Of a stretch of DNA of 64,000 bases, positions 1 to 8,774 are shown one piece after another. The notes beneath the pieces were generated by a model that was not told the DNA's origin, ran no database searches, and was given only the letters and a program-made list of their open reading frames with translations. Positions within the stretch are counted from its first letter, which is position 1, and each line of letters begins with the position of its first letter. This DNA comes from Rhizobium sp. 18065 (GTDB taxonomy: Bacteria > Pseudomonadota > Alphaproteobacteria > Rhizobiales > Rhizobiaceae), in NCBI RefSeq assembly GCF_902706095.1, contig NZ_CACSJP010000004.1, positions 339,927 to 403,926 on the forward strand, written 5' to 3'. The position numbers and the translations under genes were made by a program.

Positions 1-498
<498 letters not shown>

Positions 499-532
499 TC
501 GCTGCCGCAGGGCTGAATATGCATAAAAGTCA

Positions 533-562
533 GGCCCCGGAGTTACCGCTCCGGGGCCTTTT
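533..562 (+). terminator. Rho-independent terminator of dctP
   Basis: A perfect 10-bp stem (GGCCCCGGAG / CTCCGGGGCC) with loop TTACCG, followed by TTTT and a T-rich stretch, 35 bases after the dctP stop. Confidence 0.85.
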
Positions 563-595
563 CTATTTGCGTTTTGCGCTGTCATTGCTGAAACG

Positions 596-624
596 AAAAA
601 CCCCGATCTGACGATCGGGGTTTT
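596..624 (-). terminator. Rho-independent terminator of dctQM
   Basis: Stem CCCCGATC / GATCGGGG with loop TGAC. A run of A on the + strand side gives a T5 tail on the minus strand, just beyond the dctM stop. TTTT on the other side means it may also act on + strand read-through. Confidence 0.8.
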
Positions 625-645
625 GTCTGCTCAGGTATGCCGTGG

Positions 646-2466
646 CTACTTGATGACCGGCGGCTGGCTGAGATCGATTGCAGGGGCCGGAACGACCGGG
701 GCTGCACCGGATGGTGCGGGCGCCTGCCCAGGCAGGCCGTTGTCACCGAGCGGCGGGAGGCCGAAATTCGGCTGCGGCGTTGCGCCATTGTCGCTTCCGA
801 GTGGCGGAAGGCCAAAGTTCGGCTGTGTCGAACCACCATTGTCCAGTCCGGAATTGGGGATCTGAATTTGGATCGTGTCACCATTCGGCACTGCCTGATC
901 TCCCTTGTAGTGCATGACCAGTCCGGGGAAGGCGATGACGACCAAGATCATGATGAACTGGATGATGATATAGGGCACGACACCCTTGTAGATATCCAGC
1001 GTCTTGATGCCTTCGCGCATCTGTCCCGTGACCTTGTCCTTCCACCGGCCCTCGGGCGCGACCGAGCGCAGGTAGAACAGGGAGAAGCCGAACGGCGGAG
1101 TCAGGAACGATGTCTGCAGGTTGATACCGAGAATGATGCCGAACCAGACAAGGTCAATCCCGTGGCTCTGGGCGACCGGTGCCAGAAGCGGCACCATGAT
1201 GAAGGCGATCTCGAAGAAATCGAGGAAGCAGCCGAGGATGAAGATGATGATCGTGACGGCGATCAGGAAGCCATATTCGCCGCCGGGCAGCGCCAGCATC
1301 AGGTCTTCGATCCAGACATTGCCGTTGATGCCGTAGAAGGTCAGGCCGAAGACGCGCGCGCCGATCAGGATCATCATGACGAAAGCCGAAAGGCGCGTGG
1401 TGGCATCCAGGGCATTCTTCAGGATTGCGATCGACATGCGGCGCTTGGCCGTTGCGATGATCAAGGCGCCTGCCGCGCCCATCGCGCCGCCTTCGGTCGG
1501 CGTGGCGATGCCGAGGAAGATGGTTCCGAGGACGAGGAAGATCAGGGCGAGCGGCGGGATCATCACGATCACCACTTCCTGCGCCAGACGGGAAATAATG
1601 TTGAGGTTGTAAGCCTTGTTGGCGAGAGCAAAGACATAGACGGTGATGACGCTGAAGCTCAATGCCGCGACCAGTTGCCATTCCGGGCTGGCAATGCTGG
1701 TAAACAGCACTTCATGGCCGAGGAAATAGAGGCCGGCGCCAATCGCGATCATGACGAAAAGCGAGGTGACGCCATCGCCAAGCGTGCGCGCCTCCTTGGG
1801 AAGTGCGGGGGCCCATTCGGGTTTGAACAGGGTGACGAGGAAGATGTAGGTGCAATAGGCACCGATGATCATCAGGGCCGGATAGAGTGCGCCGACATAC
1901 ATGTCCCCGACGGAGCGGCCGAGCTGGTCGGCCATGACGATCAGGACGAGCGATGGCGGCACGATCTGGGCCAGCGTTCCCGACGCTGCGATCGTTCCCG
2001 ACACCAGGGGGCCGTTGTATTTGTAGCGCAGCATGATCGGCAGCGAGATCAGGCCCATGGCCATGACGGAGGCCGCTACCACGCCCGTGGTTGCTCCGAG
2101 CAGCGCGCCGACAAGGATGACCGCGTAGGCCAGGCCGCCGCGGACCGGTCCGAAGAGCTGGCCGATCGTATCGAGCAGATCCTCGGCCATGCGGGATCGT
2201 TCAAGGATAATACCCATCAGCGTGAAGAACGGGATCGACAGCAGCGTGTCGTTGTACATGACCCCGTAGATGCGTTCGGGGTGGGATTGCAGCAGCGGCC
2301 AGAACAGGCGGATTTCGGAGGAGAAGACCGACAGTTCGACGCCGATGGCAAAATAGATCAGTCCGCCGGCTGCGAGCGTGAAGGCGACAGGATAGCCAAG
2401 CAGCAACAGCGCCATGACGCTGGTGAACATGATCGGGGCAAGGTTGTGGGCAATCAGGTCGATCAT
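646..2466 (-). CDS. dctM: TRAP transporter large permease (DctM, COG4664 type) with repeat tail
   Basis: The large membrane subunit that carries substrate and sodium ions through the inner membrane. 606 residues, many hydrophobic segments, with DctM-family stretches such as GIATPTEGGAMGAAGAL and FGIILGINLQTSFLTPPFGF. The length fits the long mannitol/chloroaromatic-type subgroup rather than the roughly 430-residue DctM. The ATG at 2466 lies one base past the dctQ stop, with GGAGCTGGAG as ribosome-binding site. After the last membrane segment is a tail of about 75 residues rich in Pro, Gly and Asn, with two near-identical copies of QPNFGLPPLG. The tail is not needed for the family fold; its role is unknown. 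Confidence 0.9.
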   Translation of the reverse strand: MIDLIAHNLAPIMFTSVMALLLLGYPVAFTLAAGGLIYFAIGVELSVFSSEIRLFWPLLQSHPERIYGVMYNDTLLSIPFFTLMGIILERSRMAEDLLDTIGQLFGPVRGGLAYAVILVGALLGATTGVVAASVMAMGLISLPIMLRYKYNGPLVSGTIAASGTLAQIVPPSLVLIVMADQLGRSVGDMYVGALYPALMIIGAYCTYIFLVTLFKPEWAPALPKEARTLGDGVTSLFVMIAIGAGLYFLGHEVLFTSIASPEWQLVAALSFSVITVYVFALANKAYNLNIISRLAQEVVIVMIPPLALIFLVLGTIFLGIATPTEGGAMGAAGALIIATAKRRMSIAILKNALDATTRLSAFVMMILIGARVFGLTFYGINGNVWIEDLMLALPGGEYGFLIAVTIIIFILGCFLDFFEIAFIMVPLLAPVAQSHGIDLVWFGIILGINLQTSFLTPPFGFSLFYLRSVAPEGRWKDKVTGQMREGIKTLDIYKGVVPYIIIQFIMILVVIAFPGLVMHYKGDQAVPNGDTIQIQIPNSGLDNGGSTQPNFGLPPLGSDNGATPQPNFGLPPLGDNGLPGQAPAPSGAAPVVPAPAIDLSQPPVIK

Positions 2467-2467
2467 G

Positions 2468-3019
2468 TTACTGCTCCAGCTCCTGATTGACATCTGCGGC
2501 GTTGGGCTTTGCCTTCAGGTGACCGCTGAGGATTGCAGCCCGCTTGATGATCTCGGACACGGCCTGGGCCGTCAGCAGGATGAAACCGACCAGGACGGCA
2601 GCCTTGGCAGGCCAGATGATCAGGCCACCGGCGCTCGAGGACATCTCGCCCGACCAGAATGAATTCCAGAACCACGGCCAGGCAAGCCAGGCCATCAGGA
2701 AAGCGAAGGGCACAAGGAAGATCGTATGCAGGATCAGGTCGATCCAGTCGCGTGTCCTCTGGCTCCAGGAGCTGGAGAGAACATCGATGCGGATATGTTC
2801 GTTTTCCAGAAGTGCATAGGCAGCACCGAGCATGAAGACGGTACCGTACAGATACCACTGCAGTTCAAGCCAGGCGTTTGACGAAACATCAAACAGCTTG
2901 CGGACGACGGCGTTGCCGGCGCTGATCAGAACTGCAGCCAGCAGCAACCATGAAACCGAGCGCCCGATGGCCCCGTTGATCGCGTCGATCAGCCGGGTGA
3001 TGGCCAACAAGAATGTCAT
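2468..3019 (-). CDS. dctQ: TRAP transporter small permease (DctQ)
   Basis: The small four-helix membrane subunit that pairs with DctM and docks the receptor. 183 residues with about four hydrophobic segments; the segment with LELQWYLYGTVFMLGAAYALLENEH is typical of DctQ. The ATG at 3019 is preceded by GGGAGAG at good spacing; an upstream in-frame start exists but lacks a ribosome-binding site. It is the first gene of a dctQ-dctM operon, transcribed toward dctP. Confidence 0.9.
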   Translation of the reverse strand: MTFLLAITRLIDAINGAIGRSVSWLLLAAVLISAGNAVVRKLFDVSSNAWLELQWYLYGTVFMLGAAYALLENEHIRIDVLSSSWSQRTRDWIDLILHTIFLVPFAFLMAWLAWPWFWNSFWSGEMSSSAGGLIIWPAKAAVLVGFILLTAQAVSEIIKRAAILSGHLKAKPNAADVNQELEQ

Positions 3020-3418
3020 AGCAAATCTCTCCCTAGACGTACTTCGTCCATAGAACATGCGCCAAGGGCACGCAACCGGGACCCCCTGCATTGCAGTGGG
3101 ACGCGTACTAAAGTCCTATGTCTTTCGATGTATGGGCCGCTCGATTGTCGGCTCCGGCAAGCTGCACTCGGTCTGCACTCAAGGCGCGAAATGGCACTTG
3201 AACAATTTTAACATTTCCGGTTCCCTGACTTTAACAGGTTCTGCGTTAGCCATTTGCCTGCACGTCCAGCAGGGCAGGGTCTGCCGGTCTATGTTCTTCG
3301 CTTTATTGTTTTGTTTCCGGCACATGATGCATCCTCGCTGTTTAGGCGACCTGTAAGACACATGAAAGAGATCTTGGTTGTCCAGTGAGATTCGACGTCT
3401 AGCTTGCCTGGAGGGCAG
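3020..3418. other. Intergenic region between divergent dctQ and the EAL gene
   Basis: About 400 bases with no convincing gene. It must hold the promoters for dctQM (leftward) and the EAL-domain gene (rightward). I see a short tandem duplication of CTGCACTC near 3163-3180 and an AT-rich patch near 3195-3240, but no clear -35/-10 pair. Confidence 0.5.
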
Positions 3419-5725
3419 ATGACCGAGGACGACGTGAAGCAGAGCGTGCCGACAGATGTCTATCTGTCTTTTGTCAGTTCCCTGTTCGACAACCGTTCGA
3501 CGCTGTTCACCGGCATGGTCGTGCATATCGTGACGTTCGTCGCGGTCTATGTGCAGACCGGCGCGCCGTTCTATATTTTCCTGGCCTGCTGCTTCGCCTT
3601 CGTGTTCGCCAACCGGCTCTACTGGTTCTTCGAGTTCGACAAGCTCGACAAGTCCAAACTGAGCCGGGGGGAGATCGCCCGGTGGGAAAGGCGCTATGTG
3701 CTGGGGGCTGCCTCGACTGCGGCCATTCTCGGCATTGGCAGCGGTTATGCCCTGCTTGCCTTCGAAGACACGTTTGCCGAGCTCGCCTGCATCGCGGTGA
3801 CGATGGCGTCGATGGTGTCGGTTGTTGGCCGCAATTACGGATCGCGGCTGGCTGTCGATCTGCAGACGCTGGCCTGTTGCGTGCCGATGATTATCGGCAG
3901 CCTCCTGGCGCAGGACGCGTTCAAGGCGCTGCTGGCGCTGATGCTCATTCCGTTCGGCCTGACCACCCGGGCGATGGCCAATGGCGTGCGGGAGTTCCTC
4001 TACGACAATGTCATCGCGACACGGGAAATGGCGAAGATCGCCAATCGCTTCGATACGGCGCTGAGCAACATGACGCATGGCTTGCTGATGCTGGATCCGG
4101 AAAACCGGATCGAGGTGATCAATCGCAAGGCCTGCGACCTGTTGCATCTTGGCGAGCGCAGCCGGTTGCAGGGATGCGACCTCGATGTCGCTTTGCGCTA
4201 CGGCGTGCGCCATACCTTTGTCGATGGCGCTATGTCGAACCTGCTGCAGAAGCAGTTGACGCAACTGATCCAGGGCACGACGAGCCGGGCGGTGATGCAT
4301 TTCTCCGACGACCTCGTTCTGGAGTTTTCGGCGAGCAAACGGGATGAGGGTGGGGTTGTCCTGATTTTCGAGGATGTCACCGCACGTGTCAGCGCCGATC
4401 GCAAGATTCTGCACATGGCGCGCTTTGATGCGCTGACCGGCCTGCCGCAGCGCGGCTATTTTGCCGAGTTGGTGCGGGAGCGGCTGGAGCGAAAGGGCGA
4501 CCATGGCGCCGCTGTCGGCTTCATGATTGTCGATGTCGATGACTTCAAGCATGTGAACGATTTCAAGGGGCATCTGAATGGTGACCGTCTGCTGGTCGCA
4601 ATCGGGACGCGCCTGACGGGACTTGCGGACGGTCTGGCAGTGGTTGGCCATCTGGTCGGCGACCAGTTCGTCCTGTTCTTTCCGAATGCCGATGATCGAC
4701 ACGATCTGGAATTGCAGATGCGGTCGCTGCATGAGCGGGCTGCGGGCCACTACGACGTCGAAGGATTGAGGCTGCCGGTCGCATTCTCAGCCGGTGGTGC
4801 CGTGCTGGCGAGCGACGATCCGCGGCTGGAAGAGTGGCCGGTCAAGGTCGACATCGCGTTGTTCGAATCGAAGTCGCGCGCCAAGGGCGGCTTTACCCTG
4901 TTCGTCGAGGAAATGGATGCACGCTACAATGAGGGGCAGCGACTGAAGGCTGATCTGAGGACGGCGATTGCCGATCAGGCGATCACGGTCATGTACCAGC
5001 CGATGTATACGCCGGACGGTCGCGATGTGAAATGTTGCGAGGCGCTCGCGCGCTGGACACATCCGGAAAAGGGGCCGATTGCGCCTAATGTCTTCATCCA
5101 GGTGGCCGAGGAAATGGGGCTGGTGGCCGAGATTACCCGGCAGGTGCTGCGTACCGCTTGTGTCGACTGCATGACCTGGCCCGAAGCCATTGCCGTCTCG
5201 GTCAATCTGTCCGTACATGACCTGCGTGGCGAGGGCCTCGTCGAGGTGGTCCAGGCGATCCTGGCGGAGACCGGCCTGCCGACCAGTCGGCTGCATCTGG
5301 AAGTCACGGAAAGCAGCCTGATCGAGGAACTGTCGGCGGCGCGGGCCGTTCTGGACCAATTGCGGGCTCTGGGAATCACGATTTCCATTGATGATTTCGG
5401 CACCGGCTTTTCCAGCCTCAGTTATCTCGACACCCTGCCGATCGACATCGTCAAGATCGACCGATCGTTCGTTCGTGATATCGGCGACAATACACGCCGG
5501 CTGAAGCTGCTACGGGGAATTGTCAGCCTGGCGCGCGGGCTCGATATGAAGATCGTTGTCGAGGGGGTCGAGACGGCCGAGCAATTGGCCCTGCTGACGA
5601 AGTACCACTGCGCAGACCTGATCCAAGGCTATGTGTATTCGATGCCGATATTTTCGCAAGCCGTGCCGCAGCGGGTTCGCCAGGCGCAGAAAAAAATCGG
5701 AAAAAGCAAAACCGACGTCGCTTGA
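3419..5725 (+). CDS. Membrane PAS-GGDEF(degenerate)-EAL protein, likely c-di-GMP phosphodiesterase
   Basis: 768 residues. Several N-terminal membrane segments (about residues 20-185) are followed by a PAS-like region (about 210-320), a GGDEF domain and a C-terminal EAL domain. The GGDEF signature is replaced by HLVGDQF (about residue 410), so cyclase activity is unlikely, though it could bind GTP as a regulator. The EAL domain keeps its motifs: CEALARW (about 540), EVTESS, IDDFGTGFSSL, DIVKIDRSF and VVEGVE. It therefore probably hydrolyses c-di-GMP. The ATG at 3419 follows GGAGGG; an earlier TTG (3404) is in frame but worse placed. Confidence 0.88.
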   Translation: MTEDDVKQSVPTDVYLSFVSSLFDNRSTLFTGMVVHIVTFVAVYVQTGAPFYIFLACCFAFVFANRLYWFFEFDKLDKSKLSRGEIARWERRYVLGAASTAAILGIGSGYALLAFEDTFAELACIAVTMASMVSVVGRNYGSRLAVDLQTLACCVPMIIGSLLAQDAFKALLALMLIPFGLTTRAMANGVREFLYDNVIATREMAKIANRFDTALSNMTHGLLMLDPENRIEVINRKACDLLHLGERSRLQGCDLDVALRYGVRHTFVDGAMSNLLQKQLTQLIQGTTSRAVMHFSDDLVLEFSASKRDEGGVVLIFEDVTARVSADRKILHMARFDALTGLPQRGYFAELVRERLERKGDHGAAVGFMIVDVDDFKHVNDFKGHLNGDRLLVAIGTRLTGLADGLAVVGHLVGDQFVLFFPNADDRHDLELQMRSLHERAAGHYDVEGLRLPVAFSAGGAVLASDDPRLEEWPVKVDIALFESKSRAKGGFTLFVEEMDARYNEGQRLKADLRTAIADQAITVMYQPMYTPDGRDVKCCEALARWTHPEKGPIAPNVFIQVAEEMGLVAEITRQVLRTACVDCMTWPEAIAVSVNLSVHDLRGEGLVEVVQAILAETGLPTSRLHLEVTESSLIEELSAARAVLDQLRALGITISIDDFGTGFSSLSYLDTLPIDIVKIDRSFVRDIGDNTRRLKLLRGIVSLARGLDMKIVVEGVETAEQLALLTKYHCADLIQGYVYSMPIFSQAVPQRVRQAQKKIGKSKTDVA

Positions 5726-5879
5726 ATTAGGGCAAGCTACATTTCGCGTATCCGCGCCAACGTTGGTTTGCAGGTATTCCTGAGAACTGGTATCATGTGA
5801 TACTATTAAGCTTAACTATTTGAATTTTATTAATCTATTAATTCTTGGGGGAGCGGCATAATTTTCTCCATGCTAGCCA

Positions 5880-5895
5880 TTAACCAACTGTTAAC
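5880..5895 (+). promoter_or_regulatory. CtrA-type binding site
   Basis: TTAA-N7-TTAAC matches the full alphaproteobacterial CtrA consensus; the two half sites both extend to TTAACCA and are 11 bases apart. It lies 19-34 bases before the ATG at 5914. An overlapping CCAACT / AGTTGG inverted repeat spans 5884-5904, and a GTATCA-TG-TGATAC palindrome lies upstream at 5790-5803. Binding is inferred. Confidence 0.55.
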
Positions 5896-5913
5896 CATAG
5901 TTGGATCGTTGCC

Positions 5914-6663
5914 ATGGAGTTGGAAGGCTTCCCCGAGAAGCTCATGCGGTATCTCGACCATATCGAGTACCGGCGAATCGAAAGCAGCGAGGACATGGCG
6001 GCGATCGAGCAGCTGCGCTACAAGGCCTACAAGGCTGCGAATGTCCTGCCTGTGGCCGCTCCGAGCATGATCGATGATGCCGATTTCGATGACCACGCCT
6101 ATGTCTTCGGCGTCTATTATTTCGAGGAACTTGTCAGCACGATCCGGCTGCACCATGTCACGCCTCTGCAGCGTTTGTCGCAATCTGCCGGGGTCTTCCC
6201 GGAGATCATGGAAGCCTATCTCGACGCGGGCCTGACGCTGATCGACCCGGCTCGGTTCGCCGTCGATCCCGATGTGGCCGCCGAGTTGCCGGTGCTGCCC
6301 TATCTGACGCTTCGGCCGAGCATCGTTGCGGCCGCCTATTTCAAGGCAAACCTTGTCTTGCAGCATGTGCGGCCTGCGCATGCGGCTTTCTACAAGCGGG
6401 TCTTCTATGCCGAGACCGTCGTCGAGCGGCGGATGACGGAGATCTACGGACTGGAGCTGACCCTGATGGCGACGAACACGCACAGGACCGGCGACAAGTT
6501 GCTCAGGCGGTATCCGTTTTTCGATTCGGGCGTACACGAGCGCCGGTTGATGTTCGGTCGCGGTGTGCAGCGGGAGATGCCGGCACCGTTGACGATCTTG
6601 CCATCGGCGCGTCTTGTGGCGACCGGCAAGATCAGCGGGGCGGTTGCCGGTCTTGATTATTAA
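5914..6663 (+). CDS. GNAT-fold acyltransferase, FeeM / LuxI-like
   Basis: 249 residues. The layout resembles N-acyl amino acid synthases of the FeeM group and is distantly like LuxI: an early charged block (RYKAYKAANV), a central STIRLHHV strand, the DPARFAVDP segment, then conserved helices and strands. Such enzymes transfer an acyl chain from acyl-ACP or acyl-CoA to an amino compound; the substrate here is unknown. No LuxR-type partner is adjacent. The start is uncertain: ATG 5914 lacks a good ribosome-binding site, while ATG 5944 would place the CtrA-type box further upstream. Gene context gives no pathway. Confidence 0.6.
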   Translation: MELEGFPEKLMRYLDHIEYRRIESSEDMAAIEQLRYKAYKAANVLPVAAPSMIDDADFDDHAYVFGVYYFEELVSTIRLHHVTPLQRLSQSAGVFPEIMEAYLDAGLTLIDPARFAVDPDVAAELPVLPYLTLRPSIVAAAYFKANLVLQHVRPAHAAFYKRVFYAETVVERRMTEIYGLELTLMATNTHRTGDKLLRRYPFFDSGVHERRLMFGRGVQREMPAPLTILPSARLVATGKISGAVAGLDY

Positions 6664-6803
6664 GCAAGGTGACTGTGTGCAGATTGCACTCGACGATGCC
6701 TTTGTGTATTCGATGAAAGACTGAATTGGCCGGAATCGGACGGGTGCGCATCGAGGCACCTGACCGCACCCGCCGGCAAAGCCTTTAGATTGGGAGACAG
6801 AGC

Positions 6804-7028
6804 ATGAGCGAACATCATTCCGGTCCGGTCGAAACCGGCGCTCCGATGAACTATGCCGAGCACGAGAAGACCTACGAAGCATTTCTAGCCGCGACAAAGT
6901 TCGGCACGATCATTCTGGTTGCCCTGATGATTGCGATGGGCATCGGCTTCTTCACAAGTGCCGGCCTGATCGGCGGCTTCCTGGCCTGGATCGCATTGAG
7001 CGCGGCCGGCGTCGTGCTGATGCGCTAA
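6804..7028 (+). CDS. aa3-type cytochrome c oxidase subunit IV
   Basis: 74 residues: a polar N-terminus containing MNYAEHEKTYEAF, then two closely spaced hydrophobic segments. This matches the small bacterial aa3-type COX subunit IV (PF07835), an accessory membrane subunit of the terminal oxidase. GGGAGAC precedes the ATG. It stands alone, away from other cox genes, as is common in rhizobia. Confidence 0.85.
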   Translation: MSEHHSGPVETGAPMNYAEHEKTYEAFLAATKFGTIILVALMIAMGIGFFTSAGLIGGFLAWIALSAAGVVLMR

Positions 7029-7066
7029 GGCCAATCGGCGGCTTCCGCCATTTGACGATACCAGAA

Positions 7067-7110
7067 CCGCTGGTCATGGCTCAAACGAGCCGATGATCGG
7101 CGGTTTTTTT
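7067..7110 (+). terminator. Rho-independent terminator of COX subunit IV gene
   Basis: A long imperfect stem (CCGC..GGCTC / GAGCC..GCGG, loop AAAC, one bulge) followed by seven T, about 40 bases after the stop codon. Confidence 0.75.
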
Positions 7111-7167
7111 GTGTATGGCGCTCCGAATTGTCTGGCGAATATGTTGATCGAGGCACCCGACTGCCAC

Positions 7168-7199
7168 AAAAAAAGCGGTGAGGGATGCTCACCGCTTTT
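7168..7199 (-). terminator. Rho-independent terminator of TPR lipoprotein gene (bidirectional)
   Basis: Stem AGCGGTGAG / CTCACCGCT with loop GGATG. It has seven A on the left (T7 on the minus strand) and TTTT on the right, so it can stop transcripts from both sides. Confidence 0.85.
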
Positions 7200-7221
7200 G
7201 CAACACAGTATGATCGCTTGA

Positions 7222-8085
7222 TCAGCTGGCGACGCGCGTGCGGGCAAGGCCCTGCTTGGCAGGATCGTATTTCGGATCGAGCTGCAGCGCGTGCGAATAG
7301 GACTTTGCCGCACGGGCCTTGTCGCCGCGACGCTCATAGATCAGCGCTTGGTTGGCCCAGCTCTCGGCCAGCTTGTTGTTCAGCTCGATCGCCAGGTTGA
7401 AGTCCGCGAAAGCGTTTTCGTCGTTGTTCTGCGCGACATAGGAAACGCCTCGGCCATTGTACGGCTCAGGTGCGCGGGGCGACATCGATATGGCCTTGGA
7501 GAAGTCGTCGATCGCCTTGGCGTGGTCGCCACGCAGCTGGTAGATCAGGCCGCGATTGTGATAGGCGCGGCCATCGGTCGTGTCGAGCTGGATGGCGCGG
7601 TTGAAATCGCCGAAGGCTTCATCGACGCGGCCGGCCTGGCGGTAGATATTGCCGCGGCCGATATAGGCGACATCGTAATTCGGATTGATCTTCAGCGCTG
7701 CATTGTAGTCAGCTGCGGCTTCGACCGGCTTGCCCATGTTGCGGTAGACGAGGGCGCGGTTGGCATAGGCCTGATAGAAGCTCGGGTTGAGCTGCAGGGC
7801 CGTGTTGAAATCGTCGATGGCGCGCTTGAAGTCACCGGAGCGACCATAGGCGGAGCCACGCACGTTGTAGCCTTCCGGATCGCGCGGATTGGACTGGATG
7901 ACGCTGGACAGCGACGCGATGTTTTCCTCGGACCCCTGGGCGCGGTCGAGCTTGATAACGTCGGTCGATTCGTTGGTCGTCGCACAACCTGCCAGGGACA
8001 GAAGTGCAATCACGGCTGCGGCTGAAACATAGCGTCTCTTACGGTCGGCGGTGAGGGCGGTCGAAAAGACGGTCGTTTCGGTCAT
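7222..8085 (-). CDS. TPR-repeat lipoprotein
   Basis: 287 residues. The N-terminus has a basic patch, a hydrophobic stretch and the lipobox LAGC with Cys34, so the product should be a lipoprotein anchored in an envelope membrane. From about residue 55 to the end it is made of roughly six tetratricopeptide units with the usual spacing (for example AYANRALVYRNMGKPVEAAA). TPR arrays are protein-binding scaffolds; the NlpI-like layout suggests a role in envelope or peptidoglycan-enzyme complexes, but this is not shown by neighbours. The gene is single, between rpsU and a shared terminator. Confidence 0.8.
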   Translation of the reverse strand: MTETTVFSTALTADRKRRYVSAAAVIALLSLAGCATTNESTDVIKLDRAQGSEENIASLSSVIQSNPRDPEGYNVRGSAYGRSGDFKRAIDDFNTALQLNPSFYQAYANRALVYRNMGKPVEAAADYNAALKINPNYDVAYIGRGNIYRQAGRVDEAFGDFNRAIQLDTTDGRAYHNRGLIYQLRGDHAKAIDDFSKAISMSPRAPEPYNGRGVSYVAQNNDENAFADFNLAIELNNKLAESWANQALIYERRGDKARAAKSYSHALQLDPKYDPAKQGLARTRVAS

Positions 8086-8153
8086 GATTGCTAGTCGTCC
8101 AGCCGCTGGGCGCAGGCGAACCTGACGGGCAGCGTTAAGTTGAGTTACATATC

Positions 8154-8186
8154 AAAAGAGCGGCGGCGATTGTTCGCCCCCGCCCT
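8154..8186 (-). terminator. Probable terminator of rpsU
   Basis: On the minus strand a GC-rich hairpin (GGCGG..GCGA / TCGCCGCC, with a bulge) is followed by CTCTTTT, about 35 bases beyond the rpsU stop. Confidence 0.4.
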
Positions 8187-8219
8187 CATTTCACAGGAAA
8201 ACGTCTAAATCGGGGCCGA

Positions 8220-8471
8220 TTAGCGAGCAGCCGGACGGGCCGCAGCAGCCGGGCGAGCCGGAGCAGCAATCAGGCCTTCGCGCTGCATGCGCTTGCGTGC
8301 CAGCTTGCGAACGCGGCGAACGGCTTCAGCCTTCTCGCGAGCACGCTTCTGCGACGGCTTCTCGTAGAAGTCGCGCATCTTCATTTCACGGAAGATGCCT
8401 TCGCGCTGCATTTTCTTCTTGAGAGCGCGGAGCGCCTGATCAACGTTGTTGTCGCGGACAAGTACCTGCAC
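8220..8471 (-). CDS. rpsU: 30S ribosomal protein S21
   Basis: 83 residues. [20 protein letters not shown], then a basic helical body with [17 protein letters not shown], is diagnostic of S21, a small subunit protein involved in initiation on the 30S particle. The C-terminal Ala/Pro/Arg extension ([14 protein letters not shown]) is usual in rhizobial S21. GGAACGGGAT lies upstream of the ATG. Monocistronic here. Confidence 0.96.
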   Translation of the reverse strand: MQVLVRDNNVDQALRALKKKMQREGIFREMKMRDFYEKPSQKRAREKAEAVRRVRKLARKRMQREGLIAAPARPAAAARPAAR

Positions 8472-8774
8472 GTCTATCCCGTTCCTTTGGTTCTTTGAGT
8501 TGTCATTCCGGTGACGAACGATCCATCAACGGAAAAAGCAATGAGTTCCGCGGGCCTGTGAGCCCGGCGATTAGCGAGGGCAATTAACAGATCGCTTCAC
8601 CGAAGTCCATATGGCGCAAGCGTTCCGGCCAATATATTTTGGCGCATCACGGGGTATTGCTGGGCGTGTCGAAAGCTGAGCCTCTATGCGTCGCAAAACG
8701 GACGTCATGACGCATATTGATTTGCGACAGCTATCGTCCTACCCAGATGCCTGAACCACAGGAGTTTAAGGCGA
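8472..8774. other. Intergenic region between divergent rpsU and soxB
   Basis: About 300 bases with no gene seen. It must carry the rpsU promoter (leftward) and the sox promoter (rightward). It contains a short palindrome GCCAA-N6-TTGGC (8628-8643) and two overlapping inverted repeats near soxB, listed separately. Confidence 0.6.
8685..8728. promoter_or_regulatory. Overlapping inverted repeats upstream of soxB
   Basis: TATGCGTC (8685-8692) pairs with GACGCATA (8709-8716), and GTCGCAAA (8690-8697) pairs with TTTGCGAC (8721-8728). Both are exact 8-bp arms, 46-90 bases before the soxB start. A regulator site is inferred; the regulator is not in the window. Confidence 0.45.

Noticed and set aside
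637..2490. Long + strand reading frame opposite dctM
   Set aside because: It mirrors the dctM frame on the other strand, is extremely charged (Asp/Arg/His-rich) and has no family features; it is a by-product of high GC.
5870..6070. Alternative frame overlapping the acyltransferase start
   Set aside because: Ser/Arg-rich composition with no similarity, overlapping a longer frame with a coherent fold pattern.
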